Positions 17,350 to 26,028 of a stretch of 64,000 nucleotides of DNA are shown one piece after another. A model generated the notes under the pieces. That model had not been told where the DNA came from. It searched no databases and saw nothing but the letters and a program-made list of their open reading frames with translations. This DNA is from Arenibacter sp. F26102 (lineage in GTDB: Bacteria; Bacteroidota; Bacteroidia; Flavobacteriales; Flavobacteriaceae), in the NCBI RefSeq assembly GCF_023015865.1, contig NZ_JALKBC010000007.1, positions 1 through 64,000 on the forward strand, written 5' to 3'. A program made the translations under genes and the position numbers. The stretch's first letter is position 1. Each line of letters begins with the position of its first letter.

Positions 17350-18627
17350 TTATACACGTTTTGCTATTGCTTGGGCCGCAATAAATGCCCCGGTCCAAGC
17401 ATTCTGAAAATTAAATCCGCCAGTAATGGCGTCTATGTTGATTACTTCCCCGGCAAAAAACAGGTTGGGAAGTATTTTACTTTCGTAAGTTTTAAAATTG
17501 ATTTCTTTTAGGTCTACCCCTCCGGCAGTAACAAATTCCTCTTTAAAAGTGCTTTTCCCATCTACATTAAACTTGGAATTCGTTAATTGCTTCGCTAATT
17601 TTTGTATTTGATTTTTGGAAATATCTGCCCATTTATCGGTATCCGAAATGCCTGACGCCTTTACTAGGCTGATCCATAATCGCTTTGGAATTTCAAACGC
17701 TTTGGTGCGAAGTACTGTTTTCTTTCCCTCCACTTCCTTTATCTCATAAAGCTGACTTAGCACTCCTTCCTCATGATAGGCTGGAAGCCAATTTATTTTT
17801 ATTGAAAAGTTATAATTTAAGTCATTCAACAACTGAGCTCCCCAAGCCGATAGCCTCAATATTCCCGGACCGCTCATTCCCCAATGTGTAATTAAAAGGG
17901 GGCCTTCGGATTCTAGGTCGGATGGGTGGATGGCATATTTTTTTAAAGCCGCATTGTATTTTCCATTATTTACCTTGGTAGGAATTATCTTGATGTTGGC
18001 GTTGGTGCTAACCCCTTGTATGCCGGAAATTCTTTCATCCTTAATATTGAAGGTGAAAAGTGAAGGTACCGGTGGGACTATGGTATGCCCCATTTGTCTT
18101 AATAACTCCCATATTTTAGGATTGCTACCAGTGGCCACCAATATTTTTTTGGCTTTGTATGTGTTTCGAATCGATTTAATTTCCCAGGAGTAATCATCCT
18201 TGTCCAGCTGTGTTATCCCAATAACGGAACTATTCTTGAGCACTTTTATTCCAAGTCGCTCTGTTTCCCCAACAAAACAGTCTATGATAGTTTGTGAAGA
18301 ATTGGTAGAGGGGAACATTCTGCCATCAGCTTCAATGTTCAATTGCACTCCGCGTTTTTCAAAGAAAGCCATTGTATCACCTGTACAATAGTTGTGGAAC
18401 GGACCTAACAGTTCCCTTTCTCCCCTAGGATAATTTTTGGTAAGTTCTTTAGGGTCAAATTCGGCATGGGTAACGTTACAGCGCCCACCTCCGGATACTT
18501 TAACCTTGCCCAGTACATCTTTGCCACGTTCCAAGATTGCGACACTCAAATTGGGATTGGATTCCGCAATGTGTATTGCCCCATAGAAACCGGCGGCTCC
18601 TCCTCCTAGTACAATTACATCGAACAT
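17350..18627 (-). CDS. HI0933/BaiN-like FAD-dependent oxidoreductase
   Basis: A 425-residue flavoprotein. It starts with the dinucleotide-binding GGGAAGFYGAIHIAE (8-22), followed by GKVKVSGGGRCNVTHAEF, the signature of the HI0933 group, and ends with FFAGEVINIDAITGGFNFQNAWTGA (split by family-conserved Gly). No physiological reaction is firmly known for most members; some reduce bile-acid-like substrates. Its ATG overlaps the stop of the phosphodiesterase gene upstream by one base (TAATG), so they are coupled. It converges with glpF seven bases away. Confidence 0.9.
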   Translation of the reverse strand: MFDVIVLGGGAAGFYGAIHIAESNPNLSVAILERGKDVLGKVKVSGGGRCNVTHAEFDPKELTKNYPRGERELLGPFHNYCTGDTMAFFEKRGVQLNIEADGRMFPSTNSSQTIIDCFVGETERLGIKVLKNSSVIGITQLDKDDYSWEIKSIRNTYKAKKILVATGSNPKIWELLRQMGHTIVPPVPSLFTFNIKDERISGIQGVSTNANIKIIPTKVNNGKYNAALKKYAIHPSDLESEGPLLITHWGMSGPGILRLSAWGAQLLNDLNYNFSIKINWLPAYHEEGVLSQLYEIKEVEGKKTVLRTKAFEIPKRLWISLVKASGISDTDKWADISKNQIQKLAKQLTNSKFNVDGKSTFKEEFVTAGGVDLKEINFKTYESKILPNLFFAGEVINIDAITGGFNFQNAWTGAFIAAQAIAKRV

Positions 18628-19379
18628 TAATTAATGCGTTCTGGAAAATTGGTGATGATGCCATCTACTCCCAATCGCTTTACCGCCTCAATTTCTTCTG
18701 GTTCATTCACCGTAAATGGATATACTTTAAATCCGGCTTTTTTCATCTCGTGAACATTCTCCAAGGTCAAATCTTCAAAGTATGGGTTGATGGCCACAGC
18801 TTCTAATTCTTTGGCAATGTCCAACGCTTTCAGTGGATCCCCACTTACTAGGATGGCAATCGGCACTTTATTGTTTAGCTTCCGCATGGCCTGAAGTTCA
18901 TCCCATTTAAAACTGGAAATAAGGAATTTGTCAATAGGCCAACCTTTTTCCTTTATGTAGTAATTCATAATAAAGTTAACCCTATCTGCCGTATTGGAAC
19001 CCTTTAGTTCTATATTCAGTTGTACTTTTTTATCAATTACATTCAGTACCTCTTGTAGGGTAGGGATTTTGTGGTTGCCGACCAAGGTTAATTTCTGCAG
19101 GTCTTCAAAATTATAGTCCTCTATTTTGCCAATACTATCCGTAAGTCTTTCCACATCTTTATCATGGAATACTACCGTTTCACCACTTTTTATTTTAAAG
19201 ACATCGATCTCTATCATATCCGCACCAAGATCTATTGCCTTTTGCATGGATGCCAAGGTGTTTTCCGTTTCATGCCCCATGGCACCTCTATGGCCAATAA
19301 CCAAGGGTTTGTTCATATTGTCACAACTTAAAATTAATAGTAAGAGGAATAATGATCCAACTAGTGATGATGTTTTCAT
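18627..19379 (-). CDS. glpQ: Glycerophosphodiester phosphodiesterase lipoprotein
   Basis: Hydrolyses glycerophosphodiesters to an alcohol and glycerol 3-phosphate. In the 250-residue protein a lipobox (LLILSC, Cys19) anchors it to a membrane facing the periplasm. The GDPD motifs are all visible: IGHRGAMGHETENTL (catalytic His), GADMIEIDVFK (metal ligands E and D), FHDKDVERLTD, and the closing GVDGIITNFPER. Being near glpK and glpF it fits a glycerol-salvage neighbourhood, though on the other strand. The downstream flavoprotein gene overlaps it by one base. Confidence 0.93.
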   Translation of the reverse strand: MKTSSLVGSLFLLLLILSCDNMNKPLVIGHRGAMGHETENTLASMQKAIDLGADMIEIDVFKIKSGETVVFHDKDVERLTDSIGKIEDYNFEDLQKLTLVGNHKIPTLQEVLNVIDKKVQLNIELKGSNTADRVNFIMNYYIKEKGWPIDKFLISSFKWDELQAMRKLNNKVPIAILVSGDPLKALDIAKELEAVAINPYFEDLTLENVHEMKKAGFKVYPFTVNEPEEIEAVKRLGVDGIITNFPERIN

Positions 19380-19395
19380 AATGTAATGGGCTTAA

Positions 19396-21186
19396 CTATT
19401 TTAAACTTAAAATTAATGATTCCAATGGTTGTATATCTATTCTGATATGGCCAATTTCATCTTCGATGATCAAGATTAACTCCTTTTCTTTGAACAATTC
19501 GTCTTTTACAGGGTATGTCTTATTCTGCAGACCCCATGCCTGTACAATCTCCCTCGGCAGTTTTAAATCGAATCCAAATGTGTCGTGGGCGTCAAAATTA
19601 GAAATAATAATTAGTCTTTCGTTTTTGGACCATCTTACAAAGGAGAGGACACGGTGATTGTAATATTCTGTATGCTCCTTATTGAAAAAATGAATATCCA
19701 TATAATTGCCCATTAAAGCACTACTGTTAATGGTGAAATTGAGCAAGTTCTTATAAAATGTCCTAAGTTCTTTCTCTTTTGCCGATAATTGCCCTCCGTC
19801 AAATTTTTTATTGTTGACCCAGCGTTGAAAGTGGGGTACCCCAACATAGTCGAAGATGGAGGTTCTACCGGGTGACCCAAAACCAGGACTTTCGGCGGCC
19901 GGTTCTCCCACCTCTTGCCCAAAGTAGATCATTGTAGGTGAGGTACTAATGGTTGCGGAAACCACCATTCCCGGTTTGGCCATGTCGGCATTTCCTAGAA
20001 ATTCTGGGCAGGCAATACGGTGCTCGTCATGATTCTCCAGAAAATGAAGCATTTGGTGCTCAATATCCATTAGTCCGTTTTGAACTACCGGTATGTGGTC
20101 TGTCCACCCATGGCCCTGCATAATATGTTTTAAGGAATCATAAAATTCCACCTTGTCATATAAATAGTCCATTTTCCCTTTAAAGATATATTCCCGGTAT
20201 AGTTGTGGATTATATACTTCTGCCATTAAAAATGCATCTGGATTTTTCATTTTTATGGACGAATTCATAAAGCTCCAGAATTCCACGGGAACCATTTCAG
20301 CCATGTCATATCGAAATCCGTCTACCCCCTGGTCCAACCAGAAGATGGCAATATCCCTAAATTTCATCCAGGAATCGGGTACCTCCTTGTTTCTCCAGAA
20401 CTCAAAATGTTCGGAAAAGTCTTTATGGCCAAAATCCTCTGGTAGTGATGCAAAATCCCTATGTCCGTCCGGACTAATTCCGTAATTAATTTTCACGGTC
20501 TCATACCAGTCATTAAAATCGGGTTTGGGCGATCGGGACCCGTTTCCAGTCCATTTTGCGGGAGTTTCGGTAAATTTGTTATATGCCAATTTAATTTCTT
20601 CCCCACCTAAAGGCAGGTAGCCATCTCTCCAATCCGGGACCGTAAAGGACTCTCCGGGATTGTAATAGAAATTGTTGTCTTTGTCATAGACTACATTTGT
20701 ATTATCGTTGGCCCCAAAATCTACCACTCCCTTGGGATTATTTTTTCCTTCGTATTTTCTGGCGATATGATTTGGAACTATATCTATGATAACTTTTAAA
20801 CCTGCTTTATGGCTCCTGGCAATTAAGGCTGTAAACTCTGTTGATCTATTTTTGGGATTATGCGCCAAATCTGGATTAACGCTGTAATAATCCTTAACGG
20901 CATAGGGTGAACCTGCTCTTCCCTTAACAATGTCCGGATCGTCGTTAGAGATGCCGTATGCGGTATAATCCCCTATCAGGGCGTGATGTGGAATACCCGT
21001 ATACCATATATGTGTTATTCCCAGATCCTTAATTTCCTTTAAAGCTTTTTGCGTGAAGTCACGGAATTTGCCTACCCCATTTTCTTCTATGGTCCCCCAT
21101 GGTTTATTGGTGGTATTCGTATTGCCGAACAATCTGGTAAATACTTGATAAACTACTGTTTTTCGAATTTCAGTGGTCTGTTTCAT
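19396..21186 (-). CDS. GH13 alpha-amylase family enzyme, cytoplasmic
   Basis: A retaining alpha-glucosidase/amylase of glycoside hydrolase family 13. Barrel motifs are intact: DIVPNH (region I), GFRYDMAEMV with the nucleophile Asp about 290, FLMAEVYNP with the acid/base Glu about 320, and FLENHDEHR with the third Asp about 385. No signal peptide is seen, so it likely acts on imported oligosaccharides. I prefer the ATG at 21186 (MKQTTEIRKTVVYQVF, 596 residues) to one ten codons upstream. It is the last gene after pgmB and the GH65 phosphorylase in a minus-strand group, with 210 bases separating it from GH65. Confidence 0.92.
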   Translation of the reverse strand: MKQTTEIRKTVVYQVFTRLFGNTNTTNKPWGTIEENGVGKFRDFTQKALKEIKDLGITHIWYTGIPHHALIGDYTAYGISNDDPDIVKGRAGSPYAVKDYYSVNPDLAHNPKNRSTEFTALIARSHKAGLKVIIDIVPNHIARKYEGKNNPKGVVDFGANDNTNVVYDKDNNFYYNPGESFTVPDWRDGYLPLGGEEIKLAYNKFTETPAKWTGNGSRSPKPDFNDWYETVKINYGISPDGHRDFASLPEDFGHKDFSEHFEFWRNKEVPDSWMKFRDIAIFWLDQGVDGFRYDMAEMVPVEFWSFMNSSIKMKNPDAFLMAEVYNPQLYREYIFKGKMDYLYDKVEFYDSLKHIMQGHGWTDHIPVVQNGLMDIEHQMLHFLENHDEHRIACPEFLGNADMAKPGMVVSATISTSPTMIYFGQEVGEPAAESPGFGSPGRTSIFDYVGVPHFQRWVNNKKFDGGQLSAKEKELRTFYKNLLNFTINSSALMGNYMDIHFFNKEHTEYYNHRVLSFVRWSKNERLIIISNFDAHDTFGFDLKLPREIVQAWGLQNKTYPVKDELFKEKELILIIEDEIGHIRIDIQPLESLILSLK

Positions 21187-21396
21187 TTTATGCTTCTTTT
21201 CGGGAAGAAAAGCCAACTAGGTGTTATTGAGCTTTTCTATGCAATAATGATACATGTTTTTGGAATTAGTGTTAATTTTTTAATAATTTTTTTCCACGAA
21301 CACCTTTTGTTTCAATTTATTTAAGTGTTTTTACAAAATAATCCCAATCGCGCATTTTTTGAACATTCCTGGGATTGTTTTATTGTTGCTAAAAGA

Positions 21397-23712
21397 CTAG
21401 GGAGCTGATGAATAGTTTTTTTTGCCAGCGGTTAAAACAACACGTTTTCCATTCACCCGAATAGACATTTCATCCGTCCCTTCCAGGTCAAAGGTGGTTT
21501 CGTTTTCCGTAACCGTGACCTTTAAAATTCTATTCCTAAAATTTACCTTGAAGGAGTAGGATGTCCATTCCTTTGGTATTCTTGGGGTAAAGGATAATTT
21601 ATCATCTAAAATCCTCATCCCTCCAAAACCTTCCACTATGCTCATCCATGTACCTGCCATTGAAGTAATATGGAGTCCTTCTTCCACTTCCTTGTTGTAA
21701 TCGTCCAAATCCAATCTCGAAGTACGTAGATAGAAGGCATACGCCTGATCCATTCTATTCAATTTTGAGGCCTGAATACTATGAACACATGGGGATAGTG
21801 AGGATTCGTGCACTGTAAATGGTTCGTAAAAATCGAAATGCCTTTCCAGTTCTTCGGTGGTAAAATGGTCTTCAAAGAAATAAAATCCTTGAAGGGTATC
21901 TGCTTGTTTTATATAAGGCGATCTTAGAATGCGGTCCCAACTCCATTTTTGATTAATGGGTCGATTCTTTTTGTTCAATTCCTTTACCGGGATAAGTTCT
22001 TTGTCCAAGAAGCTATCTTGTTGCAAATAAATACCCAATTTTTCATCAAAGGGGAAGTACATTTTTTTGGCCACCTTGCCCCAGGCTTTGGTCTCCTTTT
22101 CTGCAAGTTTGGTGACTCCTATAATTCTATGATAATCATCCGGATAACCCTCTTTTACTTTTTGAAGTTCCTGTAAGGCATAATTAATGCACCATTTGGC
22201 AATATAATTAGTGTACCAGTTGTTGTTTACATTGTTTTCATATTCATTGGGACCCGTAACGCCCAGAATTACATATTTGTCTTTCTGGGTAGAAAAGGTG
22301 GCTCTTTGATGCCAAAAACGGGCTATCCCTATCAAAACCTCCAGGCCCATTTCCGGGATGTAGGTGTAATCTCCCGTAAACCGGAAGTAATTATATATGG
22401 CAAAGGCTATGGCGCCATTACGATGTATTTCTTCAAAGGTTATTTCCCACTCGTTATGGCACTCTTCTCCATTCATGGTGACCATGGGGTATAGGGCCGC
22501 CCCATCTACAAACCCTAATTTTCGGGCATTTTCAATGGCCTTTTCCAAATGGTTGTACCTATACGTCAGCAGGTTTCTTGCTACTTTTTTATTTTTGGTA
22601 GCCATATAAAATGGAATACAATAGGCTTCTGTATCCCAGTAAGTACTTCCGCCGTATTTTTCCCCGGTGAATCCCTTTGGCCCAATATTAAGTCTGGAAT
22701 CTTTTCCCGAATAGGTTTGGTTTAAATGAAAAATATTAAATCTAATTCCCTGTTGCGCGCTAACATCACCGTCGATCATAATATCGCTCATTTCCCATAT
22801 TTTGGCCCAGGATTTTTTTTGTAGATCCAATAGGGCATCAAAACCTAATTCGGTCACCTTGTACAAGGCCTTTTTGGCAGCAGAGATCAATTCATTGGCC
22901 TTATGGTTGGTAGAGACCGTATAACCACCAAATTTAATCAACGATAGGGTATCTCCTTTTTTGATTTCTTTTTTAAAGTGATGAACTGCAGAAGTCTCGG
23001 AAATTGCCTCTAATGGCTTTTCTTTTTCCAAATTATTATTATGGTACAATTTGGACTCCATAAATGTACAGGTAGAGAAATTGGTCTTCATGGTATGGGC
23101 CTCAATAAACGCCTGAAAACCATCCGATGAAACCCCGGTAGTGTTCCAAAATTGGTCGTCCCAATTGGTGTCCTCATTGGTTATGCCACTATCTATATAA
23201 GGGTGAAAAGCTATGGAAGTATCTTGGTTTATCGGAGTAATTTCATATTTAATGGCACCCACTTCATCATGGTCCAAACTTAGGAATCTGGTAATCTTTA
23301 CTTCTATAACGGCATCATTGGGCAGGGTTGCTTTAAAATTCCGGGTATACCATCCTTCCTGCATGTTTAATTCCCTGCGAAAATCCGCTACGTTTTTACA
23401 GGTATTTAGATCCAAGGTTTCCCCATTGATAAGTACATTTATTCCAATCCAATTAGGAGCGTTCAATACTTTTGCAAAATATTCGGGATAACCATTTTTC
23501 CACCAGCCTACCCTTGTTTTATCTGGGTAGTACACCCCGCCTATATAACTTCCCTGAAAAGTAGGACCGGAATATTTTTCTTCAAAATTGGCACGTTGGC
23601 CCATGGCTCCATTTCCAAGGCTGAATAAACTTTCAGAGGATTTTACCCTGTCCTTTTCAAATCCTTCCTCGATAATAGACCAGTTGTGGGGCTTTATATA
23701 ATCTTGATTCAT
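21397..23712 (-). CDS. GH65 disaccharide phosphorylase (maltose phosphorylase-like)
   Basis: Predicted to split an alpha-linked glucose disaccharide with phosphate, giving beta-glucose 1-phosphate and glucose. The 771-residue cytoplasmic protein has the GH65 layout: N-terminal beta-sandwich (ESLFSLGNGAMGQRANFEEK), a helical barrel, and a small C-terminal beta domain. GVTGPNEYENNVNNNWYTN (about 482-500) carries the family's general-acid glutamate, and GEECHNEWEITFEEIHRNG contains the substrate-site residues. Adjacent beta-phosphoglucomutase would convert the released beta-glucose 1-phosphate, which supports phosphorylase activity. Maltose is the likely substrate; trehalose or kojibiose cannot be excluded. 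Confidence 0.93.
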   Translation of the reverse strand: MNQDYIKPHNWSIIEEGFEKDRVKSSESLFSLGNGAMGQRANFEEKYSGPTFQGSYIGGVYYPDKTRVGWWKNGYPEYFAKVLNAPNWIGINVLINGETLDLNTCKNVADFRRELNMQEGWYTRNFKATLPNDAVIEVKITRFLSLDHDEVGAIKYEITPINQDTSIAFHPYIDSGITNEDTNWDDQFWNTTGVSSDGFQAFIEAHTMKTNFSTCTFMESKLYHNNNLEKEKPLEAISETSAVHHFKKEIKKGDTLSLIKFGGYTVSTNHKANELISAAKKALYKVTELGFDALLDLQKKSWAKIWEMSDIMIDGDVSAQQGIRFNIFHLNQTYSGKDSRLNIGPKGFTGEKYGGSTYWDTEAYCIPFYMATKNKKVARNLLTYRYNHLEKAIENARKLGFVDGAALYPMVTMNGEECHNEWEITFEEIHRNGAIAFAIYNYFRFTGDYTYIPEMGLEVLIGIARFWHQRATFSTQKDKYVILGVTGPNEYENNVNNNWYTNYIAKWCINYALQELQKVKEGYPDDYHRIIGVTKLAEKETKAWGKVAKKMYFPFDEKLGIYLQQDSFLDKELIPVKELNKKNRPINQKWSWDRILRSPYIKQADTLQGFYFFEDHFTTEELERHFDFYEPFTVHESSLSPCVHSIQASKLNRMDQAYAFYLRTSRLDLDDYNKEVEEGLHITSMAGTWMSIVEGFGGMRILDDKLSFTPRIPKEWTSYSFKVNFRNRILKVTVTENETTFDLEGTDEMSIRVNGKRVVLTAGKKNYSSAP

Positions 23713-23819
23713 TATGCTAGTGTTTGTGCGTTATCGTAATAGGTGTATGGTCGTTTTCTGTTGTTTTCAAACTAGAAATTACCAAATTAACCAAATATTG
23801 TCAATGTTCGCCCTAAACT

Positions 23820-24473
23820 TTATTCCATAAGACGATTTATGAATTTAACATCAATTTCCGTAAAATTCGCAAATACGAAATTTGCCTTGGAAAGTACTTT
23901 TGCTTCGCCTATGCCTATGCTCAACATTCCCGCATTGTTGGCGGCCTCTATTCCTGCAACTGCATCTTCAAAGACCACACAATCTTCGGGATGTACCCCA
24001 AGTTGTTCAGCGGCTATTAAAAAAACTTCTGGATCGGGCTTGGCTTTGGTAACGTGGGTTCCGTCTACAACGACATCAAAATAATCCATTAATTTTACCT
24101 TTTCCAGAATAGGGCGGGCATTTTTGCTGGCGGACCCTAAGGCTATTGGCATATTATGGTTTTTAAGAAAAGAAAGTACTTTTTGCACATCCGGCAGGAT
24201 CTCAGATTCATCCATGTTCTCAATAAGTGACAGATAATCCTCATTCTTTTCTACCAGCCAGCTGTTAAATTGTTCTTTTGTTGCTTGGATACCGCCAATA
24301 TTCAAGAGAATTTCCAAACATCTTTTACGACTTACCCCTTTAAATTGTTCGTTTTGTTCTTCGGTAAATTCAAAGCCCAGCGCATTGGCCAATTTTCTCC
24401 ATGCCAAATAATGGTACTTGGCGGTGTCTACAATAACGCCATCCAAGTCAAATATAAATCCTGTTTTCTTCAT
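23820..24473 (-). CDS. pgmB: Beta-phosphoglucomutase
   Basis: Interconverts beta-glucose 1-phosphate and glucose 6-phosphate. The 217-residue HAD-superfamily protein begins FDLDGVIVDTAKYHYLAW, with nucleophile Asp9 and acid/base Asp11, and a helical cap with the substrate-binding GVSRKRCLEIL; later motifs are GSASKNA and FEDAVAGIEAANNAGM. These match bacterial beta-PGM closely. It lies between lacI (164-base gap) and the GH65 gene (107-base gap), and links phosphorolysis of maltose-type sugars to glycolysis. Confidence 0.94.
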   Translation of the reverse strand: MKKTGFIFDLDGVIVDTAKYHYLAWRKLANALGFEFTEEQNEQFKGVSRKRCLEILLNIGGIQATKEQFNSWLVEKNEDYLSLIENMDESEILPDVQKVLSFLKNHNMPIALGSASKNARPILEKVKLMDYFDVVVDGTHVTKAKPDPEVFLIAAEQLGVHPEDCVVFEDAVAGIEAANNAGMLSIGIGEAKVLSKANFVFANFTEIDVKFINRLME

Positions 24474-24564
24474 TCTTTATGATATCAATTAAAATCTGGC
24501 AGGGTTAAAAAAATTGGATTTGTAATAGCCGAGGGGGTCGGTACCCCTGCATTCCAACTTTAAA

Positions 24565-24583
24565 TTTCCGTGAGTAACGGAAA
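24565..24583. other. Short hairpin between lacI and pgmB
   Basis: TTTCCGT / ACGGAAA pair around a five-base loop. It is in the 164-base gap and has no T-run, so it may be a weak mRNA processing or regulatory hairpin rather than a terminator. Confidence 0.35.
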
Positions 24584-24637
24584 TAATAGGTTAGCCCCTT
24601 TTCAGCAACCAGCTTTTTCAATATAATATTGTAAAAC

Positions 24638-25657
24638 CTAATTCACTGTTGATCCCCGTTCTATAATAGTGGGTTCCAAAACCCTTGTGGTATAGGTTTC
24701 CTCCTCCAACTCACTTTCTACCTTTTCAATAAGCATTTCTGCTGCTATTTCTCCCATATGTTCGCCATGTTGTGCCACTGCCGTGAGCCCTGGAGAGGCG
24801 TATTTGGACAATAGACCATCCGTAAAACCAATAAAGGAAATATCCTCTGGAATTTTTAAGCCCTTGCTTTGTACCAACCGCATACTGTGGATGGCAAAAA
24901 TTTCATTCACACTCAGTACGGCGTCTACTTTTTCACGATTAAAAAAATCTTCGATCACCTTTTCGTCAATGGTCATGGAAGGAAATTTTAGAATTAGATC
25001 CTCGTTATAGGCAATTCCATTGTCGGATAATGCCTCACGATAGCCGGCAGCTCTTTCCCTACTAACACTAAAATAGTCCTCAGTAGTGATCATGGCAATT
25101 CTTTTCCGACCGTCTTTTATGAATTTGGTCACGGCGTTGTAGGCCCCTTTTTTGTCATTGATAATGACTTTATCACATTTTATATCCTCAGTTACACGAT
25201 CAAACAATACTATGGGAATTCCTTGTTCTGTAACTTCCTTCAAATGGTTATAGTCGTTTTTTAGTTGTGTGCCGGCAGAAAGGGCCATTATAAATCCGTC
25301 TATACTTCCGTTGGCCAGTAATTCCATATTAATGACTTCCCTATCGAAAGATTCGTCGGAAACACATACAATGACATTATAACCTTTGGCGTTGGCGTAT
25401 TTTTCTATACCCCGAAACACAGTAGTAAAAAAATGATGGACAATGTCCGGAATAATTACTCCAATATTCTTGGTGCGCTTATTCTTTAAGCTGATGGCAA
25501 TATTGTTGGGCTTGTAGTTGTATAATTTTGCAAAGGCCTGGACCTTCTCCTTAGTATCCGATCCAATTTCCTCACTATTTTTCAATGCTTTGGAAACTGT
25601 GGAAATGGAAACCCCTAATTCCCTTGCAATATGTTTGAGGGTGATTTTTTTCTTCAA
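24638..25657 (-). CDS. LacI family transcriptional regulator of the alpha-glucan locus
   Basis: A 339-residue repressor/activator. The N-terminal helix-turn-helix and hinge read ITLKHIARELGVSISTVSKA through YKPNNIAISLKNKR (3-60), followed by a periplasmic-binding-protein-like sensor (IGVIIPDIVHHFFTTVFRGI ... VLFDRVTEDIKCDKVIINDKKG). It is divergent from susC and upstream of pgmB and the glycosidases on its own strand, so it probably controls both arms in response to a glucan or maltose-derived ligand. A candidate operator (AAAACGTTTT) lies at 25900-25909. Confidence 0.93.
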   Translation of the reverse strand: MKKKITLKHIARELGVSISTVSKALKNSEEIGSDTKEKVQAFAKLYNYKPNNIAISLKNKRTKNIGVIIPDIVHHFFTTVFRGIEKYANAKGYNVIVCVSDESFDREVINMELLANGSIDGFIMALSAGTQLKNDYNHLKEVTEQGIPIVLFDRVTEDIKCDKVIINDKKGAYNAVTKFIKDGRKRIAMITTEDYFSVSRERAAGYREALSDNGIAYNEDLILKFPSMTIDEKVIEDFFNREKVDAVLSVNEIFAIHSMRLVQSKGLKIPEDISFIGFTDGLLSKYASPGLTAVAQHGEHMGEIAAEMLIEKVESELEEETYTTRVLEPTIIERGSTVN

Positions 25658-25808
25658 AGGTGATTTTTTTTCAAAGTGAATATACTACTAAAAATACAAA
25701 AGCATTTGGGCCTTTTTGGCACAAATTAGACTATTTAATATCGGAAGCGTAAAAATAATACAATGATTTAAGTACGGAGGCCAAATTTAGATAAATGTAA
25801 AGATAGTA

Positions 25809-25838
25809 TTGAAATATGTCAAAATATCATTATCTTTA
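25809..25838 (+). promoter_or_regulatory. Promoter of the susC-susD operon
   Basis: TTG at 25809-25811, exactly 19 bases, then TATCTTTA at 25831-25838. Spacing matches the Bacteroidota -33/-7 promoter, with one mismatch from TAnnTTTG. It lies about 190 bases before the susC ATG, leaving a long leader that contains the candidate LacI operator. Confidence 0.5.
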
Positions 25839-25899
25839 AGAAAGATGTATATTCGTACAAAGTTTAATAATTACGTTTTTGAAAAAATTGAAGGCGACT

Positions 25900-25909
25900 A
25901 AAACGTTTT
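25900..25909. promoter_or_regulatory. Candidate LacI-type operator
   Basis: The perfect palindrome AAAACGTTTT, with the central CG typical of LacI-family operators, lies in the divergent region between lacI and susC and downstream of the predicted susC promoter, a position where binding would block elongation or initiation. A related half-site, TTACGTTTTT, lies at 25871-25880. Confidence 0.45.
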
Positions 25910-26028
25910 CGGTAATATTTCAGTGTTAAAAACAAGAATATAACAAAATATTGTAATTATATGATTTATCTTCGGAATAGGAACTTTAAACTCAATCTAT
26001 TATTTAACTCAATTAAAACTAACAATGT

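Noticed and set aside
24565-24583. Hairpin as an intrinsic terminator after lacI
   Set aside because: Stem is only seven pairs and no T-run follows.
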